Assembly (NCBI GenBank): GCA_003599575.1
Contig: QZKV01000016.1
Location: forward strand, 1 to 49,740
Length of the DNA stretch: 49,740 bases
Source: Desulfobacteraceae bacterium
GTDB taxonomy: Bacteria; Desulfobacterota; Desulfobacteria; Desulfobacterales; Desulfosarcinaceae
Reading direction: 5' to 3'
In this document: piece by piece, positions 1-7,336 of the stretch
How the letters are laid out: the number at the start of each line of letters is the position of its first letter
Numbering within the stretch: position 1 is the stretch's first letter
Made by a program: the position numbers and the translations under genes
The notes under the pieces: model-generated
Told to the model about the DNA's origin: nothing
Seen by the model: only the letters and a program-made list of their open reading frames with translations
Database searches by the model: none

Positions 1-326
1 TCCACCCCTTTTTCCAGGAGAAACTCGGTGGTGAGAATCCCGCCGGTCGTGCTGCCCACTACAACGGCGTCGGGAACTTGCCCCGCATCGGCCACGGCCT
101 GGTCGGCGGCCAGGCGCGCCAACAGATGCGTGCGCGGCACCGCCGCGCCGGTTTCCGCAAGATCCACCATGCCGACCTTGAAGGATTGCGTTGCGGCTGT
201 CGGAAAAAGAGTGCCCGGCCGCAGGGCCTGCCGTGTGGTTTCAAGTGCTTGGATGGTATTGGCGACGCCGCAACCAAGGGCGCTGATCACGCCCATGCCG
301 GCTATGTAGACTGGCGCACCATTCAA
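1..326 (-). CDS. Beta-ketoacyl-ACP synthase, N-terminal part (cut by window edge)
   Basis: About 108 N-terminal residues are visible; the rest lies left of position 1. The frame opens with the ketosynthase-like segment VYIAGMGVISALGCGV and continues to VVVGSTTGGILTTEFL, matching the first strand and the GSTxGG region of FabF-type condensing enzymes. The active-site Cys and His residues are outside the window, so a catalytic ketosynthase cannot be told from a chain-length-factor-like partner. The best start is a TTG whose first bases overlap the stop codon of the upstream ACP (TTGA), which implies translational coupling. With the ACP and the divergent dehydratase and reductase it forms a type II fatty-acid-like assembly line. 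Confidence 0.8.
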   Translation of the reverse strand, partial: MNGAPVYIAGMGVISALGCGVANTIQALETTRQALRPGTLFPTAATQSFKVGMVDLAETGAAVPRTHLLARLAADQAVADAGQVPDAVVVGSTTGGILTTEFLLEKGV

Positions 327-589
327 TTGACCAGCCTCGGCGAGCGTTCCTGGACATGGGCGGCCAACGTCCTCAATGTGGCAAACACCTTGGCGCCCAA
401 TTCCTTGTTATCGATGGAGACGCCGTAATCTTTTTCGATCATGATGACCATTTCGAGCACATCGATGGAATCGATTCCCAGCTCGCCGCCCACCAGTTGG
501 GCATCGGGTTTGATATCTTCGGGGGTAACATCCGGAAGGTTCAGTATGTCGACGATCTTGACTTTCAGTTCCTGGATCAGGTTTTCCAT
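323..589 (-). CDS. Acyl carrier protein
   Basis: An 88-residue acidic protein of normal ACP length. The phosphopantetheine attachment motif GIDSIDVLEM places the modified serine at residue 41. It would carry the growing acyl chain as a thioester in the cytoplasm. It is translated just ahead of the ketosynthase, whose start overlaps its stop, and it is divergent from the dehydratase on the other side of a 159-bp gap. A second, different ACP lies at 18463-18723, so the cluster appears to use two dedicated carriers, as aryl-polyene-type clusters do. It is unlikely to be the housekeeping AcpP, because it sits among specialised lipid genes and its helix II motif differs from DSLDxVE. Confidence 0.9.
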   Translation of the reverse strand: MENLIQELKVKIVDILNLPDVTPEDIKPDAQLVGGELGIDSIDVLEMVIMIEKDYGVSIDNKELGAKVFATLRTLAAHVQERSPRLVN

Positions 590-748
590 AGCAACAACCG
601 CTTACGTCCTTTTGATTTCAGGGCGGCTTCCGGCGCATGCCGTTTACACCACCTGGCTTTTATAGTACCATCCGCTTCGTGCGAATTCCATTTTGTATAC
701 ATAAATAGGCATCTTTTCAATCTTTTTTCTTGTGATGGAAACGCCGCC
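590..748. promoter_or_regulatory. Divergent intergenic region between ACP/KS and dehydratase genes
   Basis: This AT-richer 159-bp gap separates two divergent gene sets of the lipid cluster and must hold promoters for both. On the minus strand a TATAAA-like -10 candidate lies near 683-688, but no convincing -35 element pairs with it. On the plus strand only AT-rich sequence is apparent. No clear operator palindrome was found. That promoters exist here is inferred from gene orientation, not from strong consensus elements. Confidence 0.35.
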
Positions 749-1186
749 ATGCGCATGGGTCCCATTGATGTCGAACAACTGCTGCCGCACCGCGGCCCGA
801 TGCTGCTGATCTCCGAAGTGATTTTTTTCGACAGCCAAAAAGCCGCCACGCGTGCAGTCGTATCAAAACACTGGCCCCTGACCGATGCGACTGGCGCCAA
901 CGCCATGGTGCTGATCGAACTGGTGGCCCAGACGGCGGGCGTCAGCAACGGATGGGGCCTGGTGCAGAAAGAAGGACCGGAAGTGGATCATCGCGGTTGG
1001 ATCGTGGGCATCAAACGATCGCGGCTGTGGGTGGAGACCATCCCCCTCGGCAGTGTCGTGGAAACGGTAGCGGAAAACGCCTTTGCCTACGACGGGCTCT
1101 GCGAAGTCCGCGGGACGGCCAAAATCGGCGGCCAAGTGGCTGCGGAAGTGACGCTGCAATTGATGCAGGCGCAAAAAAACGGCTAG
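749..1186 (+). CDS. FabZ/ApeP-like hotdog 3-hydroxyacyl-ACP dehydratase
   Basis: A single-hotdog protein of 145 residues, the usual FabZ length. The catalytic His is in LLPHRGPMLL (His14) and the catalytic acid in MVLIELVAQTAG (Glu57), the spacing seen in FabZ and in aryl-polyene-cluster dehydratases. It would remove water from 3-hydroxyacyl-ACP to give a trans-2-enoyl chain. No enoyl reductase gene was found here, so if this cluster works alone the chain may stay unsaturated. The frame is open well upstream, but similarity starts at the ATG at 749; an in-frame ATG at 755 is an alternative. It is followed 76 bp later by the ketoreductase. Confidence 0.85.
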   Translation: MRMGPIDVEQLLPHRGPMLLISEVIFFDSQKAATRAVVSKHWPLTDATGANAMVLIELVAQTAGVSNGWGLVQKEGPEVDHRGWIVGIKRSRLWVETIPLGSVVETVAENAFAYDGLCEVRGTAKIGGQVAAEVTLQLMQAQKNG

Positions 1187-1262
1187 GCGGAGAGATGTCC
1201 ATAGATGGTGACCATATATTTAAAAGCAAGCACTTTCCCATTATCACTGAAAAGGCAAAACT

Positions 1263-2000
1263 ATGACTTCAGAACCCAACAAGCCGGTGGCCCTCGTCAC
1301 CGGCGGCAGCAAGGGCATCGGCCGGGCCATTTGTATCGAAATGGCGCGCAGCGGGTACCAGGTGATCGTCAACTACCTTTCCGATGCCCAGGGCGCCGAA
1401 GAGACACTGGCCCGTATTGAACAGCAGGGCGGCAGCGGCACCTGCGTCCGGTTCGACGTATCCGATTACGACGCCACCCAAGAAGCGCTCGAACAGATAT
1501 TCAGCACCTATCCCGCCGTGGATGCGCTGATCAACAATGCCGGGCGTATTGCTGACGAGTTGTTCGTCATGATGACCCCCGACAAGTGGCGCGGGGTGAT
1601 CGATGTCACCCTGCAGGGCTTCTACAATGTCACCCGGCCGATCCTGGAGAAGATGGTGGTGCAAAAACGCGGCGCCGTGGTCTCGATCGCATCGGTGGCC
1701 GGAATCATGGGTAACCGCGGGCAGGCCAACTACGCCGCCGCCAAAGCGGGCTTGATCGGCGCCAGCCGTTCGGTGGCCTCCGAAGTGGCCCGGCTGGGCA
1801 TTCGCGTCAACGTAGTGGCGCCGGGACTGATTCAAACCGACATGATCCATGAAGCCCCGGTGCTGAAAATTAAGGGAATGATCCCCATGGCGCGTCTGGG
1901 TGCGCCCGAAGAGGTCGCCCGGGTGGTGCGTTTTCTATGCTCGCAGGATGCCTCGTATGTGACGGGGCAGGTGCTCAGTGTCAACGGGGGAATGTTCTAG
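1263..2000 (+). CDS. fabG: 3-oxoacyl-ACP reductase (FabG-type SDR)
   Basis: A 245-residue classical short-chain dehydrogenase of FabG length. Visible motifs are the NADPH-binding TGGSKGIG (residues 13-20), NNAG (91-94), the catalytic serine region SIASVAG (about Ser144) and YAAAK (Tyr157, Lys161). The C-terminus YVTGQVLSVNGGMF is typical of FabG. It would reduce beta-ketoacyl-ACP after each condensation. It follows the dehydratase and its stop overlaps the GTG start of the LolA-like gene (TAGTG). Aryl-polyene clusters carry a dedicated FabG in the same setting. A general housekeeping role is possible but less likely in this context. Confidence 0.9.
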   Translation: MTSEPNKPVALVTGGSKGIGRAICIEMARSGYQVIVNYLSDAQGAEETLARIEQQGGSGTCVRFDVSDYDATQEALEQIFSTYPAVDALINNAGRIADELFVMMTPDKWRGVIDVTLQGFYNVTRPILEKMVVQKRGAVVSIASVAGIMGNRGQANYAAAKAGLIGASRSVASEVARLGIRVNVVAPGLIQTDMIHEAPVLKIKGMIPMARLGAPEEVARVVRFLCSQDASYVTGQVLSVNGGMF

Positions 2001-2617
2001 TGTTCATCCATAAAATGAAAAATGGCTTCATCTGGTGCATACCCGTACTTGCCTTCCTATGTCTCGGCTGGGCCGAAAGCTGGGAAGCGCTCAGAGCCGC
2101 GGCCGGTTCGGTCTCATCGGTGCAAGCCGAATTCGTGCAGGAAAAGCACCTGCCGATTCTGGCCAAGCCCCTGGTCAGCAAGGGCGTTTTTTACTACCAG
2201 ACCCCCCAATCGTTGCGCTGGGAATATCGCTGGCCGCTGAAAAGCATTTTGACCATGCACGACGGCCGGATCAGACGTTTTGCGGACGGCCCTTCGGGAA
2301 TGACCGAAAAACGCGGCGCCGGGCTGGACGCCATGCAGCTGGTGATGCAGGAGATCACGCAATGGCTGGCTGGCCGTTTCGAGGAAAGCACCATTTTCGA
2401 GGCCCGCCTTGTGCCGGGAGGACGCATCGTGCTCACGCCCCGGCAGGAAGCTTTCCGCAAGGTGATCCAGAGCATCGTCCTCGTTCTGGCCGAACGGCCC
2501 GGCACGATCGACAGCGTGACGATTTACGAGAGCCCGGATGCCTATACGCGCATGGTCTTCAGCCGCACGGTCCTCAATCAACGCATCGATGACAGCATTT
2601 TTCAGATGAAAGAATGA
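2000..2617 (+). CDS. LolA-like outer-membrane lipoprotein carrier family protein
   Basis: About 205 residues with an N-terminal signal segment (KNGFIWCIPVLAFLCLGWA) and a LolA-like body: FVQEKHLPILAKPLVSKGVF, a YYQTPQSLRWEY strand and repeated beta strands. LolA-family proteins form an unclosed beta barrel that carries acyl chains across the periplasm. Versions in aryl-polyene clusters are thought to carry the polyene lipid instead of lipoproteins. The GTG at 2000 is chosen because GGGGGA lies 8 nt upstream and it overlaps the fabG stop; the ATG at 2015 has no Shine-Dalgarno sequence. Its stop overlaps the next gene by 4 nt. Confidence 0.8.
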   Translation: MFIHKMKNGFIWCIPVLAFLCLGWAESWEALRAAAGSVSSVQAEFVQEKHLPILAKPLVSKGVFYYQTPQSLRWEYRWPLKSILTMHDGRIRRFADGPSGMTEKRGAGLDAMQLVMQEITQWLAGRFEESTIFEARLVPGGRIVLTPRQEAFRKVIQSIVLVLAERPGTIDSVTIYESPDAYTRMVFSRTVLNQRIDDSIFQMKE

Positions 2618-3285
2618 AGCCAACGCGCCTGCTTTTTATAATGATCTTCCTGCTGCCGGCGGCCTGTGCCCGTTTACCGGAGATCCGCACACCTTCCGAC
2701 GCTGCACGCACGGATCCGGCGGCGGCCTGCGCGCGGATCTTTCCCCATGGCCGCTGGCAGTTTGTGCACAGCATCGAGGCCGCCCCGCCGGACGGCGCCA
2801 GGCAGACCCTGCTGGGGGTGATCCAGGTCTCGTCCCGCCACAGAGCCGTCCATTGCATCATGATGACCGTGGAAGGACTGGTGATCCTCGAAGCGCGTTA
2901 CGACGGTGCCGTCCACATTCAAAGGGCGGTACCGCCGATGGATCGGCCCGGCCTGGCCGAGGGCGTGATCCGGGACCTGCTGCTGGTCTTTTTTGCCCCT
3001 GAGCAACCCGCCCGCCAGGCCGGCTTTGTGGGCGGCGGGGACCCGATCTGCCGCTATCCCTTGCCGGATGGGGGAATTCAGGACATCCAGATAAAGGACA
3101 ACGGCCAGTGGACCATCCGGCGTTACACTGCGCGGCGGCGCATGATCCGCTCGGTGCATTCCGATCCCGGCGTGCGCCTTTCTTCCCTTGGATTTCCGAC
3201 CCGGCTCGTGTTACAAGCCCAGGGCCTGCTCGGCTACCGATTGACCATGACCCTTCTGGAGGCGACGCCCCTGGAGGATCCATAA
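2614..3285 (+). CDS. DUF3261-like lipoprotein
   Basis: A 223-residue predicted lipoprotein: a short signal peptide ends in the lipobox LPAAC, with the lipidated Cys at residue 18. The body is beta-rich (GVIQVSSRHRAVHCIMMTVEGLVILEARYDG) and resembles the DUF3261 lipoproteins found beside LolA and MMPL genes in aryl-polyene-type clusters. Its role there is unproven; a partner of the LolA-like carrier at the outer membrane is a reasonable inference. The start overlaps the LolA-like stop (ATGA), so the pair is translationally coupled. The radical SAM gene follows after 19 bp. The family call rests on position, size and topology more than on a diagnostic motif. Confidence 0.65.
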   Translation: MKPTRLLFIMIFLLPAACARLPEIRTPSDAARTDPAAACARIFPHGRWQFVHSIEAAPPDGARQTLLGVIQVSSRHRAVHCIMMTVEGLVILEARYDGAVHIQRAVPPMDRPGLAEGVIRDLLLVFFAPEQPARQAGFVGGGDPICRYPLPDGGIQDIQIKDNGQWTIRRYTARRRMIRSVHSDPGVRLSSLGFPTRLVLQAQGLLGYRLTMTLLEATPLEDP

Positions 3286-3304
3286 AACCAAGCAAAGGTT
3301 CAAC

Positions 3305-4579
3305 ATGCGACTCAAACTCATCTACCCGCGCTGGTCCAAGCTCATGCGCCAAACCGAATTTCACCTGCCGCCGCATGGACCGGTGGTCTTTGCCGCCAGC
3401 CTGCCCGAGGGTGTGGAGGTGGATTTCATTGACGAGAATCTGCAGGAGATCGATTTTAAAGACCGTCCCGATGTGGTCGCCATCTCCATGATGCTCACCA
3501 TCCAGGTCAAACGGGGCTGGGAAATCGCCGACGCCTTCCGCGCGATGGGCGTTCCGGTCATCTTTGGCGGCATTGCGACGATGCTGCATGCCGAAGAGAC
3601 CATGGATCATGCCGATGCGGTTTTTCTGGGGGAAGCCGAAGGCCGCATGGAACAGGTATTCGAGCATCTGAAAGGCGGACGGTTGCAAAAGAGGTACGAT
3701 TTTCTGCAGGATCAGCCCCCCATTGAAACCGTCGGTACCGCACGCCGGGATATCCTGCAGCGTGAACTGTACAACTACAAAGGTGTGCAGATGGTGGACC
3801 TGGTCCACGCTTCGCGCGGCTGCCGGTATAATTGCTACCCCTGCGCCGTAGCCTATCTGGGCGGGCGCAAGTTCCGGCCGCGCCCCATCGAGAAGGTCAT
3901 CGCCGAATTGGCTGCCATCGATAACAACCGCCTGTTCCTGGTGGACAACTCCCTGGCCCAGGACACCCAGTGGGAGCTGGACCTGTTCCGGGAGATGATT
4001 GCCTTGAAAAAAAAGTGGTGCTGCCATCCCATCGAGGACGATCCCAAGGTGCTGGACCTGGCCGCCCAGGCGGGCGCCTGGTATGTCTACCAGGCGGTCT
4101 TCGATACCTCCGACTACATCCGCGAGCGCATCAAACGCTATCACGATCACGGCATCGGTGTGGAGGGCACGATCCTGCTGGGGCTGGATGAGCACAGCGA
4201 AGACGACATCAAGCGCTTGATCGATTTTCTGATGGATATCGAACTCGATCTGGCCGAGTTCACCGTTTTGACCCCTTTCCCCCACACCAAAGCCTGGTAT
4301 GAGCTGCATGGGCAAAAACGCATCTTTTCCTACGATTGGAACCAGTACTCGGCCGACAGGGTGGTCTATCACCCCAGGCAGATGAGTGGCGAGCGGCTCC
4401 AGCAGTTGCTGGCCTATGCCTGGGACACCTTTTATGCGGATGAACCCCAGGAGCTGAAGATGACCAAGCTTTTTGCCCGGGTCATTCGCAAAGAAATGGA
4501 CGACGGCACCTTCCGCCCCCGCAGGCGGGAGCTGCGCGGCAAAGCCTTCGGAAGGGCGGTGGCGGGACTCACCATGTAG
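3305..4579 (+). CDS. Cobalamin-type radical SAM protein (first of three)
   Basis: A 424-residue protein. The N-terminal 130 residues form a Rossmann-like B12-binding-type domain (DVVAISMMLTIQV, VIFGGIATMLHAEET, DAVFLGEAEG). The radical SAM core follows, with CxxxCxxC at Cys173, Cys177 and Cys180 (SRGCRYNCYPC). No DxHxxG cobalamin His motif is seen, so base-off B12 binding is uncertain. Related enzymes (BchE, HpnP, HpnR types) do C-methylation, ring formation or other C-C chemistry on hydrophobic substrates. It sits 19 bp after the DUF3261-like gene in the same operon and is convergent with a second radical SAM gene. The substrate is unknown; an ACP-bound or lipid-linked chain is inferred. Confidence 0.82.
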   Translation: MRLKLIYPRWSKLMRQTEFHLPPHGPVVFAASLPEGVEVDFIDENLQEIDFKDRPDVVAISMMLTIQVKRGWEIADAFRAMGVPVIFGGIATMLHAEETMDHADAVFLGEAEGRMEQVFEHLKGGRLQKRYDFLQDQPPIETVGTARRDILQRELYNYKGVQMVDLVHASRGCRYNCYPCAVAYLGGRKFRPRPIEKVIAELAAIDNNRLFLVDNSLAQDTQWELDLFREMIALKKKWCCHPIEDDPKVLDLAAQAGAWYVYQAVFDTSDYIRERIKRYHDHGIGVEGTILLGLDEHSEDDIKRLIDFLMDIELDLAEFTVLTPFPHTKAWYELHGQKRIFSYDWNQYSADRVVYHPRQMSGERLQQLLAYAWDTFYADEPQELKMTKLFARVIRKEMDDGTFRPRRRELRGKAFGRAVAGLTM

Positions 4580-4623
4580 AGATAAGCGACATTCAAATTA
4601 TCGAAATGAGAGTGTGAATGCGT

Positions 4624-6060
4624 CTATGCCTTTTCCTTCTCCGGCTCGAATGTCCGCATGGCATACAGAAAATCTGGCAAGTGCTTGAACATGTACCACA
4701 GGCTGCGGCGGTGCTCCCAGATGCGTTTCCTGAACCGCGCGCGCCAGCGCGGATCGGAATAAAAGCGCTTCACGTGCGTGTTGTAGAGCCGGTCCAGCGT
4801 TGCTTTGGAATCGATGCTTTTGGGGATGAAAACGAAGTTGAGACAGTTCATCCGGCGCCAGTCCTCTTCGAGCGTGCCCTCTTCGAGAATGGTCTTCCAT
4901 ATGGGGGCGCCGTGAAAGGGCGTAAATTTGGCCATGTTCATGTCATCCAATCCCAGCGACATGACAAAGTCGCCGGTCTTTTGGATCGATGCGACCGTCT
5001 CGCCCGGCAGCCCCATCATGAACAATCCCTTGGCCCGCAGACCGGCGGCTTGAATGCGCCGGACCGTATCTCTGACCTCATCCAGATAAACGCCCGGCTT
5101 ATGGACTTCCATCAATGCGGCATCACCGCTCTCGATGCCCAGGGAGACCATCAGGCAACCGGCCGCCTTGAGCAGGTGCAGCAGGTCATCGTCCGCATGT
5201 CCTGCGCGTACGGCGCAGTTGAACTGCATGCCCAGCGGTTTGGCGGTCAACATGTCGCACAGGACGGCGATGCGCTTGCGGTTGAGCGTGAACAGGTCGT
5301 CGTAGATATTGAGGTGGCGCACGCCGAAGCGCGTGCGCAAATGGTCCATATGGGCGTAAATGTACTCGGGGGAGTTGTAACGAAAGCCTTGCTGAAAGAC
5401 CGAGCGATCGCAGTAGGAGCATCGATAGGGACACCCCCGGCTGGTCACCATGGTAGCGCCCGGGGAGAGGACATAACTGAACAGGGGCAGATGGTATTTT
5501 TTGGGGAAGCCGGCCAGCTTTTCATAGGCCGGAAACGGCAGGGCATCCAGGTCCGGCAGGTGTTCCCGTGCGGGATTGAGGACCACCCGGTCCCCGTCCC
5601 GCCAGGCCAAGCCGTGAATCGCTTGCGGATCACGTCCGGCGGCCAGTTCGGATAAGGTCACCTCCCCTTCGCCCAGGCACAGGTAGTCGATATGTTCCCA
5701 ATCCGCCAGCAGGCGACCGCCCAGGGCGGAGATATGCACCCCGCCGAAAACGGTCCGGACATCGGGCCGCGTCTGCTTGATCGCCGCGGCCATCTCATAG
5801 CCATCCGGGAAACCGGAGGTGGTGGCCGAAAAACCGACCAGGTCGGGGTTGCCGGACAGGATCCGGCCGATCTTGGCCGTGAGGCCGGCCGGCGTTTCCG
5901 GTCCCAGGCAATCCTGCACCCCTACCTCGTGCCCCTCGCGCTCCAGATAAGCGGCGATGGAGAGCAATCCGAGCGGGGGCATGCGGTTGGCGACGGCGGA
6001 GACATCTTTTTTTCCAGGCACCCAATTGGAGCCGGCCGGATGAACCAGGACGATGCGCAT
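4624..6060 (-). CDS. B12-binding radical SAM protein (second of three)
   Basis: A 478-residue protein with the standard architecture of the class. The N-terminal cobalamin-type Rossmann domain has MPPLGLLSIAAYLEREGHEV, TVFGGVHISALG and YLCLGEGEVTL. The radical SAM motif SRGCPYRCSYCD gives Cys210, Cys214 and Cys217. LGIESGD and FMMGLPGE are further radical SAM core segments. The C-terminal 90 residues are basic and aromatic, possibly membrane-associated. A good Shine-Dalgarno sequence (AAGGAA) lies 5 nt before the ATG. A small membrane-protein gene lies 75 bp upstream on the same strand. Substrate unknown; a tailoring step on the cluster's lipid is inferred. Confidence 0.87.
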   Translation of the reverse strand: MRIVLVHPAGSNWVPGKKDVSAVANRMPPLGLLSIAAYLEREGHEVGVQDCLGPETPAGLTAKIGRILSGNPDLVGFSATTSGFPDGYEMAAAIKQTRPDVRTVFGGVHISALGGRLLADWEHIDYLCLGEGEVTLSELAAGRDPQAIHGLAWRDGDRVVLNPAREHLPDLDALPFPAYEKLAGFPKKYHLPLFSYVLSPGATMVTSRGCPYRCSYCDRSVFQQGFRYNSPEYIYAHMDHLRTRFGVRHLNIYDDLFTLNRKRIAVLCDMLTAKPLGMQFNCAVRAGHADDDLLHLLKAAGCLMVSLGIESGDAALMEVHKPGVYLDEVRDTVRRIQAAGLRAKGLFMMGLPGETVASIQKTGDFVMSLGLDDMNMAKFTPFHGAPIWKTILEEGTLEEDWRRMNCLNFVFIPKSIDSKATLDRLYNTHVKRFYSDPRWRARFRKRIWEHRRSLWYMFKHLPDFLYAMRTFEPEKEKA

Positions 6061-6135
6061 AAAAATTCCTTAAAGAGGTGAAGCGGGGCGGCGTCTTTCC
6101 ATGATTTTGATCTTTTTCCGCGTGCCGGCACGAAC

Positions 6136-6510
6136 TTAGCTTGAGTATTTGTTGGAAAGCAACTTTTCGATCGCCACGCGTGTCGCCCAGCGGAAAAAAG
6201 TCCGCGCGTACTGCGCCCCCGCCAGGTAGGCGCCCAGGATGAACAGCAGGTGGGACAAGCCGTAGGTTGCCGGACCGCCGATGACCAGAACCAGCGGGGC
6301 CTCTGCATAAGCCGCAATGAGGGCCATCAGCGCAATCGCCGGCCATCCGACCAAATAGCTGATCCCCACGATCACCAATCCCCACATCACCCGGGGGGTC
6401 GGCTTTTGCTTGAAGATCGACAGATCGGCCCTTGCGGACATGGCCGAACGGACGTAGCCGGTCTTGCAAATGCGACTGATCAGCCCCTTGAACATCCTTT
6501 TTGCGGTCAC
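6136..6510 (-). CDS. Small integral membrane protein, unknown function
   Basis: A 124-residue protein with a basic N-terminus (AKRMFKGLISRICKTGYVRS) and about three hydrophobic segments between residues 40 and 107 (VMWGLVIVGISYLVGWPAIA, then LVLVIGGPATYGLSHLLFIL). I do not recognise the family. It is upstream of and co-directional with the second radical SAM gene, 75 bp apart, so they probably share a transcript, and it is divergent from the GT25 gene. The GTG at 6510 is used as start; an ATG at 6495 is possible but has poor Shine-Dalgarno spacing. Its placement suggests a membrane helper of the lipid pathway; nothing in the sequence shows its activity. Confidence 0.6.
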   Translation of the reverse strand: MTAKRMFKGLISRICKTGYVRSAMSARADLSIFKQKPTPRVMWGLVIVGISYLVGWPAIALMALIAAYAEAPLVLVIGGPATYGLSHLLFILGAYLAGAQYARTFFRWATRVAIEKLLSNKYSS

Positions 6511-6631
6511 CTATCGGGTTGAATTTTTGCCCGCCCCCATGTAGAAAGAGGCGCAAGCATGGGGCGTTATACAGTCCAGCGGTCCGCGAGAAAAGGATTT
6601 TTTCAGCACTGCCGGTCTTGGGGAACTTGGA

Positions 6632-7333
6632 ATGGCGTCAGACTGGGACTTTTTCGAAAAGATTTACTGCATTTCACTCATCGAGCGCAAGGATCGCCGG
6701 CAGCAGGCCCTGGGGCAATTCGCCCGCGTCGGACTGGCCGAGCGGGTCGAGTTTGTCATCGTGGCGCGGCACCCCACCAATTGCGAGCAGGGTTGCTATG
6801 AATCCCACATGCGCTGCATGAAAATGGGATTGCAGGCGGGCGCGGCGCGCATCCTCATCTTCGAGGACGACATCGTGTTCGATCGCTTCTCTCCGGCCGT
6901 CCTGCGCGGCTGCATCGATTTTCTGGCCCATGATCCGGATTGGCACATGCTCTTCCTGGGTTGCATGGTCAAAAGCAGCCGGCGCACCTCCTATCCCGCT
7001 GTTGCCAAAATCCGCTACCGCAGCCTGACCCATGCTTACGCGGTCCATCAACGGTGCGCGCGTGGCTTGACGGAGCTTCCCTGGCAGGGGGTTCCCTATG
7101 ATGATTTCCTCAGGGACCGCAAAGACGACCGTTGCTATGCCGCCTATCCCTCATTTGCTTTTCAGAGCAATTCCCGATCGGACAACGTGCGCTACCTGCC
7201 GCTGGACAGATGGCGCCGGCTTCTGGGCGGTCTTCGCCGCCTGCAGAAAAGCAACGAGTTTTTTCATCGCCATCGCAGTTTCATTATCGCAGCCCATGCG
7301 CTCGCGCTGCTGCTGATCTTACTGGCCTTTTGA
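6632..7333 (+). CDS. Glycosyltransferase family 25-like protein with C-terminal membrane anchor
   Basis: A 233-residue protein. The N-terminus DFFEKIYCISLIERKDRR is the typical GT25 opening, with CYESHMRCMKMGL following and an FEDD motif at residues 77-80 (LIFEDDIVF) as the likely metal and nucleotide-sugar site. Residues 214-233 form a hydrophobic C-terminal helix, so the enzyme is probably tethered to the inner membrane. GT25 enzymes usually add sugars to lipooligosaccharide. Only 3 bp separate it from the exporter/methyltransferase gene, so it likely decorates the cluster's product or carrier lipid. Start at 6632 is supported by GGAACTTGG upstream. Confidence 0.8.
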   Translation: MASDWDFFEKIYCISLIERKDRRQQALGQFARVGLAERVEFVIVARHPTNCEQGCYESHMRCMKMGLQAGAARILIFEDDIVFDRFSPAVLRGCIDFLAHDPDWHMLFLGCMVKSSRRTSYPAVAKIRYRSLTHAYAVHQRCARGLTELPWQGVPYDDFLRDRKDDRCYAAYPSFAFQSNSRSDNVRYLPLDRWRRLLGGLRRLQKSNEFFHRHRSFIIAAHALALLLILLAF

Positions 7334-7336
7334 TCC

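Noticed and set aside
2858..4372. Long open frame (504 codons) antisense to the DUF3261-like and first radical SAM genes
   Set aside because: It arises from high GC at third codon positions of the real genes; its translation shows no family motif, and the sense strand encodes clear conserved proteins.
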